From NCBI RefSeq assembly GCF_039534915.1, contig NZ_BAAAWE010000001.1, forward strand, positions 3,720,001 to 3,784,000: a DNA stretch of 64,000 nt. Reading direction: 5' to 3'. The notes below the pieces were generated by a model. It did not search any database, was not told where the DNA came from, and saw only the letters and a list, made by a program, of their open reading frames with translations. Source of the DNA: Streptomyces roseofulvus. Its GTDB lineage: Bacteria; Actinomycetota; Actinomycetes; Streptomycetales; Streptomycetaceae. This document shows positions 17,968-26,543 of the stretch, one piece after another. Within the stretch, counting starts at the first letter, position 1. The number at the start of each line of letters is the position of its first letter. The translations under genes and the position numbers were made by a program.

Positions 17968-19275
17968 ATGCGGCATTTGCTCACTTATGGTGGGGCGGTG
18001 GCCACCGATCACGACGCGACCGCCCCCGCCGAAGCCCCGGTACGGATCCTCCTTCCGCAGGTGCTGCCCGCCCTCCTGGTGGGCGTCGGATCGGCCCTGC
18101 TGTTCCTCGGCATCAGCACCCTCGCCGACGAACTCCAGTCGGTGCTCTGGGAGACCGTGCCGGACGCCCTGGACATCGGCCGGTACTCCTCGCTGTGGAT
18201 GATCACCGTCCTCACCGTCACCGGCGTCACCGTCGGCCTGGTCGTCTGGAAGGCGCCCGGGCACGCCGGACCCGACCCGGCCTCCGAGGGGCTCGGCGGG
18301 CCGCCGCTGCCGCCCCTCGTGGTGCCCGGCCTCCTCGCCGCCTCCACCCTCGCCCTCGCCGGCGGCGTCAGCCTCGGCCCCGAGCAGCCGACGATCGCCG
18401 CCGCGATCTCCCTGGCCGCCTGGCTGGGCCTGCGGGCCGCGCCGGACGTCCCGGGCGCCTTCTGGGTCTCCCTGGCCATCGCCGGCACCTTCGGCGCCCT
18501 CTTCGGCACCCCCGTCGCCGCCGCCCTCGTCCTCTCCGAGGCGCTCACCGGGCAGCCCGGCCGGGGCTCGCTGTGGGACCGGCTCTTCGCGCCGCTCCTC
18601 GCCGCCGGCGCGGGCGCCATGACCACCCAGCTCCTCGCGGACCCCAGCTTCGCCATGGGCCTCCCGCCGCTGACCGACCCCGGCTGGGAGGACCTGCTCG
18701 CCGCCCTCGTCGTGGCCACCCTCGGCGCCCTCTTCGCCCTCCTCGGCTGCTACGCCTTCCCCCCTCTCCACCGGGCCTTCGGCCGGCTGCGGCACCCCAT
18801 GCTCATGCTGCCCGCGGGGGGCCTGCTGCTCGGCCTGCTCGGCGCCCTCGGCGGGCACCTGACCCTCTTCAAGGGCCTGCACGAGACCAAGGAGCTCGTC
18901 GGCTCCATCGGGGTGTACTCCTCCGGCGAGCTGGCCCGGCTGGCCGTCGTGAAGCTCGCCGCCCTGCTGGTGGCCGCCGCCGCCGGCTTCCGCGGCGGCC
19001 GGGTCTTCCCCGCGGTCTTCCTCGGCACCGCCTTCGGCCTGGTCGTCCAGGCCCTCGTCCCGGAGATCCACCCGGCCGTCGCCGTCTCCTCCGCCGTCCT
19101 CGGCGTGCTCCTCGCGACCACCCGGCAGGGCTGGGTGAGCCTCTTCGTCGCCGCCGTCATCGCCTCCTCCCCCGCGATGCTCGCGCTGCTCTGCCTGGCC
19201 TCCCTGCCCGCCTGGCTGGTCGTCACCGGCCGCCCGCAGCTCGAACTCGACCACCAGGGCAGGTCCCGCCGCTGA
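17968..19275 (+). CDS. ClC-type chloride channel/antiporter-like protein
   Basis: A 435-residue membrane protein with about ten hydrophobic segments and the ClC-like motifs GVSLGPEQP (about residues 120-128, equivalent of GxExP), GALFGTPVAAALVLSEAL and GFRGGRVFPAVFLG. It resembles the YfeO branch annotated as ion channel protein in actinobacteria. The ATG at 17968 has GAGG 4 bp upstream; GTG at 17998 is an alternative. It lies 45 bp upstream of glutamate decarboxylase. In E. coli, ClC antiporters support glutamate-dependent acid resistance by carrying counter-ions, and the pairing here suggests the same job (inference). Confidence 0.82.
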   Translation: MRHLLTYGGAVATDHDATAPAEAPVRILLPQVLPALLVGVGSALLFLGISTLADELQSVLWETVPDALDIGRYSSLWMITVLTVTGVTVGLVVWKAPGHAGPDPASEGLGGPPLPPLVVPGLLAASTLALAGGVSLGPEQPTIAAAISLAAWLGLRAAPDVPGAFWVSLAIAGTFGALFGTPVAAALVLSEALTGQPGRGSLWDRLFAPLLAAGAGAMTTQLLADPSFAMGLPPLTDPGWEDLLAALVVATLGALFALLGCYAFPPLHRAFGRLRHPMLMLPAGGLLLGLLGALGGHLTLFKGLHETKELVGSIGVYSSGELARLAVVKLAALLVAAAAGFRGGRVFPAVFLGTAFGLVVQALVPEIHPAVAVSSAVLGVLLATTRQGWVSLFVAAVIASSPAMLALLCLASLPAWLVVTGRPQLELDHQGRSRR

Positions 19276-19320
19276 CCCCACCTCCCACCGCCCGTCCCCC
19301 GCTACCGCAAGGAGCTCCCG

Positions 19321-20739
19321 ATGGCCCTCCACAAGGGATCCGACGACACCGACTCCGCCCCCTTCCGCCGGCTCGCCCTCAACCCCTTCTACGGCGAGGC
19401 CGATCCCGTCGGCGGGATGACGGAGGCCCCGCCCCACCACCGGATGCCCGACGGGCCGCTGGCGCCGTCCAGCGCCTACCAGCTCGTCCACGACGAACTG
19501 ATGCTGGACGGGAACTCCCGGCTCAACCTCGCCACCTTCGTCACCACCTGGATGGAACCCCAGGCCGGTGTCCTCATGGGCGAGTGCCGCGACAAGAACA
19601 TGATCGACAAGGACGAGTACCCGCGCACCGCCGAACTCGAACGCCGCTGCGTCGCCATGCTCGCCGACCTGTGGCACGCCCCCGACCCGACCGCCGCCGT
19701 CGGCTGCTCCACCACCGGGTCCAGCGAGGCGTGCATGCTCGCCGGCATGGCCCTCAAGCGCCGCTGGGCCAAGCGGAACGCCGACCGCTATCCGGCCACC
19801 GCCCGTCCCAACCTGGTGATGGGCGTCAACGTCCAGGTCTGCTGGGAGAAGTTCTGCACCTTCTGGGAGGTCGAGCCGCGGCTCGTCCCCATGGAGGGCG
19901 ACCGCTACCACCTCGACGCGGCCTCCGCCGCCGCCCTGTGCGACGAGAACACCATCGGCGTCGTCGCCGTCCTCGGCTCCACCTTCGACGGCTCCTACGA
20001 GCCCGTCGCCGAGATCTGCGCCGCCCTCGACGACCTCCAGGCCCGCACCGGCCTCGACATCCCCGTCCACGTCGACGGCGCGTCCGGCGCCATGGTCGCC
20101 CCCTTCCTCGACGAGGACCTGGAGTGGGACTTCCGCCTCCCCCGCGTCTCCTCGATCAACACCTCCGGCCACAAGTACGGCCTCGTCTACCCGGGCGTCG
20201 GCTGGGCCCTCTGGCGGAGCGCCGAGGAACTCCCCGAGGAACTGGTCTTCCGGGTCAACTACCTCGGCGGCGACATGCCGACCTTCGCCCTCAACTTCTC
20301 CCGCCCCGGCGCCCAGGTCGTCGCGCAGTACTACACCTTCCTCCGGCTCGGCCGGGAGGGCTACCGGGCCGTCCAGCAGACCAGCCGCGACGTCGCCCGC
20401 GGTCTCGCCGAACGCATCGACGCCATGGGCGACTTCCGCCTCCTCACCCACGGCGACCAGCTGCCCGTCTTCGCCTTCACCACCGCGGACGACGTCACCG
20501 CGTACGACGTCTTCGACGTCTCCCGCCGGCTCCGCGAACGCGGCTGGCTCGTCCCCGCCTACACCTTCCCCGCCCACCGCGAGGACCTGTCCGTCCTGCG
20601 GATCGTCTGCCGCAACGGCTTCTCCGCCGACCTCGCGAGCCTCCTCGTCGAGGACCTGCACCGGCTGCTCCCCGAACTCCGCAGCCAGCCGCACCCCCTC
20701 ACCCACGACAAGGACGCCGCGACCTCCTTCCACCACTAG
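19321..20739 (+). CDS. gadB: Glutamate decarboxylase
   Basis: A PLP enzyme that converts glutamate to GABA with consumption of a proton. The 472-residue length fits the GadA/GadB family. VDGASGAM at 251-258 supplies the PLP-interacting aspartate and NTSGHKYGLVYPG at 280-292 contains the Schiff-base lysine, K285. An AAGGAG ribosome site is 5 bp before the ATG. It follows the ClC-type gene by 45 bp and is probably co-transcribed. No dedicated glutamate/GABA antiporter is visible next to it. Its stop codon overlaps that of the convergent lipoprotein gene in a single CTAG. Confidence 0.95.
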   Translation: MALHKGSDDTDSAPFRRLALNPFYGEADPVGGMTEAPPHHRMPDGPLAPSSAYQLVHDELMLDGNSRLNLATFVTTWMEPQAGVLMGECRDKNMIDKDEYPRTAELERRCVAMLADLWHAPDPTAAVGCSTTGSSEACMLAGMALKRRWAKRNADRYPATARPNLVMGVNVQVCWEKFCTFWEVEPRLVPMEGDRYHLDAASAAALCDENTIGVVAVLGSTFDGSYEPVAEICAALDDLQARTGLDIPVHVDGASGAMVAPFLDEDLEWDFRLPRVSSINTSGHKYGLVYPGVGWALWRSAEELPEELVFRVNYLGGDMPTFALNFSRPGAQVVAQYYTFLRLGREGYRAVQQTSRDVARGLAERIDAMGDFRLLTHGDQLPVFAFTTADDVTAYDVFDVSRRLRERGWLVPAYTFPAHREDLSVLRIVCRNGFSADLASLLVEDLHRLLPELRSQPHPLTHDKDAATSFHH

Positions 20740-21962
20740 GCCGTCTCGTCGGACTCCCCGCAGGCCAGCCGGAACTCCGACCAGCGGACGCCGTCCCGCG
20801 TCAGCTCGTACCGGCAACGGGAGCCCTCCCGCAGGAGGCCGGCGCCGGTGCGGCGGACCCAGGAGGTGCCGTCGTCCACCTCCCGGAAGGTCCGGCCGCC
20901 GTCCAGGCTGCGGTAGCCGGACCACTGGGCGGCGACCTCGATCCGGCCGCCCGGGCCCGGCACCGGAAGCCCCTCCAGCGAGCGCGGCTCCTTCACCGGG
21001 CCCGTCGTCCACATCCGCTGCCAGGTCCTGCCCCCGTCCAGGGAGCGGTGCAGCGCCCGCAGCGGGTTCTTCACCGGCTCGCCGCCCTTCAGCTCGCCCG
21101 TCTCCGCCGCGTACACCGCGTCCGGGCCCACCACCACCGACGTGTGCCAGGCCGGGGTGTCCGCCGGAGCCGGGCTCGGCAGCCGGCTCACCGACCAGCT
21201 GCGGCCCCGGTCCCGGGAGACGGCGACCGCCGACCGCCCCGTCCCCGGCACCACTCCCGACACCCACCAGGAGCCGTCCGGCTCCACGACCGTCGCCGGC
21301 CGGGGGTGCGCGCCCAGCGGCGGCTGCGCCACCAGCTCCCGCCGCCGCCCGTCCAGCGGCGAGATCGCCGCCAGCCGCTCCCGGGGGCACGAGTCCACCG
21401 GGACGCCCGGGACCGCGCACGCGGCTATCAGCACCGCGCCCACGGGTATGTCCGGGGTCCGGCCGGCCGGGCGCGGATCGACGCGCCGCCAGCTCCGCCC
21501 GCCGTCGGCCGTGAACCAGTCCCGCAGCGGTCTGTCCCCGCCCCCGCCGTCCTCGATCAGCGCGCGCCCGGGCCCCAGCACCCACAGCTGCGCCGACACC
21601 CCTTCCGTACCGCGTAGTTCGGGCAGTGGCGAGGCGCGCGGCACCCACCGCTCCGCGCCCGGGTCGAGCACCCCGACCCGCTGGCGGCAGAAGCCGTTCT
21701 CCGGCCGGGCCGGGTCCTTCACGCACTCCGCGAGGAGCGCGAAGCCGCTGCCGTCGGCGGCGAAGCCGACACCGGACGCCCACCCGGGCAGCCCGGCGCC
21801 GTCACCGATCCTCGGCGGGGCGCCGAACGCCCCTTCTCCGGAGGGCCGTTCACTCCTCGGCTCAGGGGCCGGCCCCTCCGTGCAGGCGGCCAGCAGCCAG
21901 GCGAGCAGCAGTGCCACGAGCGCGCGGAGCGGAGCCGGCGCCCGGGAAACGGGAACGCGCAT
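20736..21962 (-). CDS. Secreted lipoprotein with BNR/sialidase-like repeats
   Basis: The 408-residue product has a lipoprotein signal peptide with a hydrophobic core at 11-24 and lipobox LAAC (Cys27). The mature part carries several Asp-box-like repeats (TADGGRSW, SRDRGRSW, SLDGGRTW, SLDGGRTF) spaced as in beta-propeller photosystem/sialidase-type folds. No catalytic residues are obvious, so a binding or scaffold role at the outer membrane face is more likely than hydrolysis. The ATG at 21962 has GGGGAA upstream; a longer reading adds 21 residues before the signal peptide. Confidence 0.85.
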   Translation of the reverse strand: MRVPVSRAPAPLRALVALLLAWLLAACTEGPAPEPRSERPSGEGAFGAPPRIGDGAGLPGWASGVGFAADGSGFALLAECVKDPARPENGFCRQRVGVLDPGAERWVPRASPLPELRGTEGVSAQLWVLGPGRALIEDGGGGDRPLRDWFTADGGRSWRRVDPRPAGRTPDIPVGAVLIAACAVPGVPVDSCPRERLAAISPLDGRRRELVAQPPLGAHPRPATVVEPDGSWWVSGVVPGTGRSAVAVSRDRGRSWSVSRLPSPAPADTPAWHTSVVVGPDAVYAAETGELKGGEPVKNPLRALHRSLDGGRTWQRMWTTGPVKEPRSLEGLPVPGPGGRIEVAAQWSGYRSLDGGRTFREVDDGTSWVRRTGAGLLREGSRCRYELTRDGVRWSEFRLACGESDETA

Positions 21963-22059
21963 CGGACTTCCCCCAGTCCCTCGGGCGGTTCGCGGTGAAC
22001 CGTCTGCTCCTGGTACACCGCTCACCGCCTTCGGGTTCCCACACGGGAGAGAATTTCCG

Positions 22060-22599
22060 CTACTCCCCGCGCTCCAGGGCGATCAGCTCGAAGGAGCCCT
22101 TGCCGTCGAGGGATTCGCGGATCACGTCCGCGTGCCCGGCGTGCCGCCCCATCTCCTGCACCAGGTGCAGCAGCATCCAGCGGACCGACACCCGCCCGTC
22201 CGCCGGGAACCAGGGCGCCGGCGGCAGCGGGAAGGTGTCGTCCAGGCTCGGCACCGTCCGCACGAACTCCTCGGTCTCCCGGGCGACCCCGTCCCAGAAG
22301 GCCAGGACGTCCGGGATCCCCTCCCCGTCGACGAGCACGAACGCCTCGTGCCAGGTCCCCTCGGACCGCTGCCGCTCGTTGGGCTTCTCCTGCGCGAGCC
22401 GGAGCCAGTTCAGCTCCACCTCGGCCACGTGCTTGACCAGGCCGGAGAGGCTCAGCTCGCTCGCGCTGGGACGGCTCGCCGCCTGCTCCTCGGTGAGGCC
22501 GAGGAGCGCCCGGCGGAGCGCCGCGCGCTGGGCCTCCACGAAGTTCAGGAACGCGCCGCGCTCGTCGCCGGGAGCCTCCGCGGGAACAAGAGCCACCAT
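22060..22599 (-). CDS. DinB-like (DUF664) protein
   Basis: A 179-residue protein of the DinB/DUF664 four-helix superfamily. LVKHVAEVELNWL supplies the first conserved histidine and LLHLVQEMGRHAGHADVIRE the last two, which together form the usual metal site. Relatives are thiol-dependent S-transferases, in actinobacteria often mycothiol-dependent. The substrate is unknown. It lies between the BNR lipoprotein and the aldehyde dehydrogenase genes on the same strand, with gaps of about 100 bp and 80 bp. Confidence 0.85.
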   Translation of the reverse strand: MVALVPAEAPGDERGAFLNFVEAQRAALRRALLGLTEEQAASRPSASELSLSGLVKHVAEVELNWLRLAQEKPNERQRSEGTWHEAFVLVDGEGIPDVLAFWDGVARETEEFVRTVPSLDDTFPLPPAPWFPADGRVSVRWMLLHLVQEMGRHAGHADVIRESLDGKGSFELIALERGE

Positions 22600-22681
22600 G
22601 ATGTCCGCCTTCCGTACGGGTTCCGCCCGTGTGCTTCCCGGGCAGGACCCACGTTACGAGGGAAGTAGGACAGATCCGGTC

Positions 22682-24139
22682 CTAGAAGGGGAACCGGCTC
22701 CGGCCGTGCTGGATGGATATCCACTTCTGGGTGGTGAACGCGTCCACCATCGCGTCGCCGTTGAGCCGCCCGATGCCCGAGTGCTTCTCGCCGCCGAAGG
22801 GGACGATCGGCTCGTCGTGCACGGTGCCGTCGTTGATGTGGATCATGCCGGTGTGGATCCGCTTCGCCATCCGGACGCCCCGCTCGACGTCGGCGGTGTG
22901 GACGGCGCCGCTGAGCCCGTACGGGGTGTCGTTGGCGATCCGGACGGCCTCGTCCTCGCCGTCGAAGGGGATGATCAGGGCCACCGGGCCGAAGATCTCC
23001 TGGCCGAGGACGGCGGCGTCGGCGGGGACGCCGGTCAGCACGGACGGGGAGACCAGGTTGCCCTCGACGGTGCCGTGCAGCAGGGCGGTGGCGCCGGCCG
23101 CCACGGTCTGCTCGACGACGCCGGAGACCGACTCGGCCTGCTGGGAGTTGATGAGCGGGCCGATGTGGGTGGCCGGGTCGGCGGGGTCGCCGACCCGCAG
23201 GGTCTTCACCTTGGCCACGAACTTCTCGGTGAACTCCGCCTCCAGGCGGCGGTCGACCAGGATGCGGTTGGCGGCCATGCAGACCTGGCCCTGGTGGACG
23301 AAGCGGCTGAAGACGGCGGCGTCGACCGCGTAGTCGACGTCGGCGTCGTCGAGGACGATCAGGGCGCTGTTGCCGCCGAGTTCGAGGACGGCGTGCTTGA
23401 AGTTCTGGGCGCAGACGGTGGCGACGTGGCGGCCGACCTTGTCGGAGCCGGTGAAGGAGATGACCTTCGGGACGGGGTGGGTCAGGAGCGCGTCGCCGAT
23501 CTCGGCGATGTCGGTGACGACGACGTTGAGCAGGCCGGCGGGGAGGCCCGCGTCCTCCAGGATCTTCGCGACCAGGGTGCCGCCGCAGACGGGGGTGTTC
23601 TGGTGCGGCTTGAGGACGACCGCGTTGCCGAGCGCGAGCGCCGGGGCGACCGACTTGATGGAGAGGAGGAAGGGGAAGTTGAAGGGGGAGATGACGCCGA
23701 CGACGCCGACCGGGAGGCGGTAGACGCGGTTCTCCTTGCCGTCGACCGGGGACGGCAGGATGCGGCCCTCGGGGCGCAGCGCGAGCTGGACGGCCTCGCG
23801 CAGGAACTCCTTGGCGAGGTGGAGCTCGAAGGCGGCCTTGAGGCGGGTGCCGCCGAGCTCGGCGACGATCGTCTCGGCGATCTCGTCCTCGCGGTCCTCG
23901 ACGATCCGCAGGGCGCGCTCGAAGACCAGTCGGCGGGTGTACGGGTTGGTGTCGGCCCAGGCGGCCTGGGCGCGCTCGGCGGACCGGTAGGCGCGGTCGA
24001 CCTCGTCGGCGGTGGCGACCGTGATCGAGGCCAGCTTCTCCCCGGTGTAGGGGTTGAAGTCGATGATGTCCCAGGAGCCGCTGCCCGGCTTCCACTCGCC
24101 GTCTATGAACTGGTGGGCCAGGTCGGTGAAGTGCGACAT
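22682..24139 (-). CDS. NAD(P)-dependent aldehyde dehydrogenase
   Basis: Oxidises an aldehyde to its carboxylic acid. The 485-residue protein has all catalytic parts: the SPFNFP asparagine at about 151-156, LELGGNSA with Glu253 and GQVCMA with the nucleophile Cys287, and the EIFGPV motif in the C-terminal half. The overall pattern (IKSVAPALALGNAVVLKPHQNTP) is closest to bacterial benzaldehyde/vanillin-type dehydrogenases, so an aromatic aldehyde is a reasonable guess, but no pathway genes flank it. It appears to be a monocistronic gene. Confidence 0.92.
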   Translation of the reverse strand: MSHFTDLAHQFIDGEWKPGSGSWDIIDFNPYTGEKLASITVATADEVDRAYRSAERAQAAWADTNPYTRRLVFERALRIVEDREDEIAETIVAELGGTRLKAAFELHLAKEFLREAVQLALRPEGRILPSPVDGKENRVYRLPVGVVGVISPFNFPFLLSIKSVAPALALGNAVVLKPHQNTPVCGGTLVAKILEDAGLPAGLLNVVVTDIAEIGDALLTHPVPKVISFTGSDKVGRHVATVCAQNFKHAVLELGGNSALIVLDDADVDYAVDAAVFSRFVHQGQVCMAANRILVDRRLEAEFTEKFVAKVKTLRVGDPADPATHIGPLINSQQAESVSGVVEQTVAAGATALLHGTVEGNLVSPSVLTGVPADAAVLGQEIFGPVALIIPFDGEDEAVRIANDTPYGLSGAVHTADVERGVRMAKRIHTGMIHINDGTVHDEPIVPFGGEKHSGIGRLNGDAMVDAFTTQKWISIQHGRSRFPF

Positions 24140-24234
24140 GGACGTGAGGACCCCTCTGCCGGCTGCCGGTCGGCCGGGAGCGCGCGGGCGTCCGGTCGCC
24201 GGGGCTACTGATGCGCCGTCATCGTACTGATGTC

Positions 24235-25107
24235 TCAGGAGAGTTGGAGGAGTCCACGGAGAAGATCACGGCTTTCGGCCGGATCCGGACTGTCCTTCGC
24301 GAGCTTCTCCATCACACCGGCGTACTGGGCGACCTCCTCGCGCTTGTCGAGGTAGAGGGCGCCGGTGAGCTGCTCCAGGTAGACGACGTCGGAGAGGTCG
24401 GACTCGGGGAAGCTGAGCATGGTGAAGGAGCCGCTCTCGCCGGCGTGCCCGCCGAAGCTGAAGGGCATCACCTGGAGCGTCACACCGGGGTGCTCGGAGA
24501 CCTCGATGAGGTGCTTCAACTGCCCGCGCATGACGGCCCGGTCGCCGTACGGGCGGCGGAGCGCGGCCTCGTCGAGGACGACGTGGAAGTGCGGGGCGCG
24601 CTCGGAGACGAGGACCTTCTGGCGCTCGACGCGGAGCGCGACGCGGCGGTCGATCTCGGCCCGGGAGGCGCCGGGCATGCCCCGGGAGACGACCGCGTGG
24701 GCGTACTCCTCGGTCTGCAACAGGCCGTGCACGAACTGCACTTCGTAGACGCGGATGAGGGAGGCGGCGGCCTCCAGGCCGATGTACGTCTGGAACCAGC
24801 CCGGCAGGACGTCGCCGAAGCTGTGCCACCAGCCGGCGAGGTTGGCCTCGCGGGCGAGACCCAGGAGCGCGCCGCGCTCGGTCTCCTCGGTGACGCCGTA
24901 GAGAGTGAGCAGATCCTCTATGTCCCGGGCCTTGAAGCTCACCCTTCCCAACTCCATGCGGCTGATCTTGGATTCGGAGGCGCGGATCGAGTAGCCGGCG
25001 GCCTCGCGGGTGATGCCCCTCGATTCGCGCAGGCGCCTCAGCTGGGAGCCCAGGAGGATGCGTCGGACGACACTCCCGCCCGCTCCGTTCATTTCGCCTG
25101 CGGTCAC
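24235..25107 (-). CDS. XRE-family regulator with DUF5753 (WhiJ-like)
   Basis: A 290-residue regulator with an N-terminal helix-turn-helix (about residues 17-72: LGSQLRRLRESRGITREAAGYSIRASESKISRMELGR) and a C-terminal DUF5753 domain. This is the large Streptomyces family that includes WhiJ of S. coelicolor, whose genes sit beside an AbaA-like ATPase and a DUF397 protein and affect development. Both partners are present here (25458-25958 and 26069-26311). The GTG at 25107 has GGAG nearby; ATG 25092 is possible. It is divergent from the ATPase gene across 350 bp. Confidence 0.9.
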   Translation of the reverse strand: MTAGEMNGAGGSVVRRILLGSQLRRLRESRGITREAAGYSIRASESKISRMELGRVSFKARDIEDLLTLYGVTEETERGALLGLAREANLAGWWHSFGDVLPGWFQTYIGLEAAASLIRVYEVQFVHGLLQTEEYAHAVVSRGMPGASRAEIDRRVALRVERQKVLVSERAPHFHVVLDEAALRRPYGDRAVMRGQLKHLIEVSEHPGVTLQVMPFSFGGHAGESGSFTMLSFPESDLSDVVYLEQLTGALYLDKREEVAQYAGVMEKLAKDSPDPAESRDLLRGLLQLS

Positions 25108-25457
25108 GGCTCCAGCCTTCCCTTCACGGTGACGAGCCCCCGTCGAGCCCCGGATTCTGCCACCAAACGCTTCAGCGCGTACACATCCGATTACGGAAGG
25201 GCAGGCGGAGGGGTGAGATCCGGACGGCCACCGGACACGCCCGCGTCAAGAAGATTTCCACAGATTCGCCACAGGGTCGGACAGGTCCGGCATCCGGCGA
25301 CCGCGTGCACGTGCATCTGCCCTTGCATCCCGTGGGCGCATTCGGAACCATGGACCCCGCGCAGCCGCGTACTCGTTCGCGTTGTCGTGTTGTCGCAATG
25401 TTTCGCACTGTTCGCACCGTTGTCGCACCACCACCGCGATTCCCGGGAGTGCCTCGC
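25108..25457. promoter_or_regulatory. Divergent intergenic region of the WhiJ-like locus
   Basis: This 350 bp gap separates the divergent XRE regulator and HATPase genes and contains no convincing gene. It holds one copy of a 26-nt motif (25304-25329) that recurs upstream of the DUF397 gene, and, nearer the HATPase start, an unusual T-rich stretch with repeated GTTGTCGCA and TTCGCAC words (about 25375-25430). Confidence 0.55.
25304..25329 (+). promoter_or_regulatory. Shared 26-nt motif, copy 1 (candidate WhiJ-type operator)
   Basis: Reads CGTGCACGTGCATCTGC, then CCT, then TGCATC. A second copy, identical at 24 of 26 positions, lies on the - strand at 26378-26403. Both copies have the same orientation relative to the downstream gene (HATPase here, DUF397 there). 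Confidence 0.6.
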
Positions 25458-25958
25458 ATGGGGACGAATGGATCGACCGTGCTCGAGCCTTTACGGCAGG
25501 GTCTCCCGCCGATCGATCCCGGCGCCGTCTCCACCTCCGCCTCCTGCGCCCTGCCCGCCCGCTACGAAGCCGTGCGCGGAGCCCGGAAGTTCACCAGCGC
25601 GACCCTCGACGAGTGGAACCTGGGCGACCGGTTCGACGACGTGGCCCTGGTGGTCTCGGAGCTGGTCACCAACGCGCTGCGGCATGCCGTGCCGGACGGC
25701 GGCGGTCCCGACGAGGCGCAGGGCCCGCCGGTGCGGCTGCACCTGATGCGCTGGGCGTCCCGCCTGGTGTGCGCGGTGCGCGACCCCAGCCGGGAGAGCC
25801 CGGAGGCGCGCGGCGGCGAGGAGGACTTCTCGGCCGAGTCGGGCCGGGGACTGTTCCTGGTGGAGTCGTTCAGCGACAGCTGGGGCTGGCACCCGCTGGC
25901 CGGGCGACTCCAGGGCAAGGTGGTCTGGGCGCTGTTCCGGGTCGGCCCGGAGGAGTAG
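25458..25958 (+). CDS. HATPase-fold anti-sigma/regulatory ATPase (AbaA-like)
   Basis: A 166-residue GHKL-type ATPase resembling RsbW-like kinases. The N box VVSELVTNALRHA is at residues 65-77, DP near 114 represents the G1 position, and GRGLFLVESF near 135-144 the G2 box. In WhiJ-type loci such proteins accompany an XRE/DUF5753 regulator and a DUF397 protein; whether they bind sigma factors is not known. The ATG at 25458 was chosen because GGGAG is 8 bp upstream; longer readings run through the promoter region. A strong hairpin follows the gene. Confidence 0.85.
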   Translation: MGTNGSTVLEPLRQGLPPIDPGAVSTSASCALPARYEAVRGARKFTSATLDEWNLGDRFDDVALVVSELVTNALRHAVPDGGGPDEAQGPPVRLHLMRWASRLVCAVRDPSRESPEARGGEEDFSAESGRGLFLVESFSDSWGWHPLAGRLQGKVVWALFRVGPEE

Positions 25959-26013
25959 GCGTCCGGACGCGCAGAACGCCCGCACACGAGCGGGCGCCCG
26001 TACGGCAGAAGTG

Positions 26014-26047
26014 GAGAAGGCCCCGGCGGTCACCGCCGGGGCCTTCT
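26014..26047. terminator. Bidirectional hairpin between the HATPase and DUF397 genes
   Basis: A near-perfect inverted repeat (GAGAAGGCCCCGGCGGT against its complement) lies 55 bp after the HATPase stop and 21 bp past the convergent DUF397 stop. Confidence 0.85.
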
Positions 26048-26068
26048 CGCCGTCCAGGGGCCGGGCCG

Positions 26069-26311
26069 TCAGACCAGGTGGTCGAACTCCCCGTCCTTGA
26101 CACCCAGCAGCAGCGCCTCGATCTCGGCCGGCGTGTAGACGAGCGCGGGCCCGTCCGGGTGCCGGGAGTTGCGCACGGCAACGTTCCCCCCCGGCAGTTT
26201 GGCGAACTCGACGCAGGAGCCCTGGGAGTTGCTGTGCCTGCTCTTCTGCCAGACGACGCCTCGCAGCTCCGTGGCCGCCATGCCGTTGTACGCGTGGTGC
26301 GCGTGGTGCAC
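26069..26311 (-). CDS. DUF397 domain protein
   Basis: An 80-residue protein with the classic DUF397 core: WQKSRHSNSQGSCVEFAKLPGGNVAVRNSRHPDGPALVYTPAE split over one domain, the last residues being the membrane-free tail. DUF397 proteins are small partners of WhiJ-type XRE/DUF5753 regulators in Streptomyces. The GTG at 26311 is supported by GGGGAG 6 bp upstream; ATG 26281 has no ribosome site. The copy of the 26-nt motif and a TATGAT hexamer lie just upstream. Confidence 0.88.
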   Translation of the reverse strand: MHHAHHAYNGMAATELRGVVWQKSRHSNSQGSCVEFAKLPGGNVAVRNSRHPDGPALVYTPAEIEALLLGVKDGEFDHLV

Positions 26312-26377
26312 TGGTAGCTCCCCGAGTTGCTTGGTACAGGTGTCAACTTCCCCGGATCATAGCTGCGTTCATATGCC

Positions 26378-26403
26378 GATGCATGAGCAGATGCACGTGC
26401 ACG
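26378..26403 (-). promoter_or_regulatory. Shared 26-nt motif, copy 2, upstream of the DUF397 gene
   Basis: Read on the - strand it gives CGTGCACGTGCATCTGC, then TCA, then TGCATC, matching copy 1 except at two bases. It ends 66 bp before the DUF397 start. A TATGAT hexamer follows about 20 bp downstream, so the motif covers the expected -35 region. Repression or activation through it is an inference. Confidence 0.6.
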
Positions 26404-26543
26404 AGGCGTGGCGTAGCCGCTACGCGACACAGCGTGCGGCGGCGGGGAGCACGGCCCCGCACGGGCGGCCGCCCCCGCGATCTTCCCATCCGGATGGACG
26501 AGCGCGCGGGGGCGGGGGTTCCCTGGCCGGGCGGGTACGCAGG

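Noticed and set aside
17887..21783. Very long open frames (over 1200 residues) on both strands across 17.9-21.8 kb
   Set aside because: They run antisense or out of frame through the ClC, gadB and lipoprotein genes and show only Arg/Pro/Gly/Glu-rich composition typical of GC-rich shadow frames.
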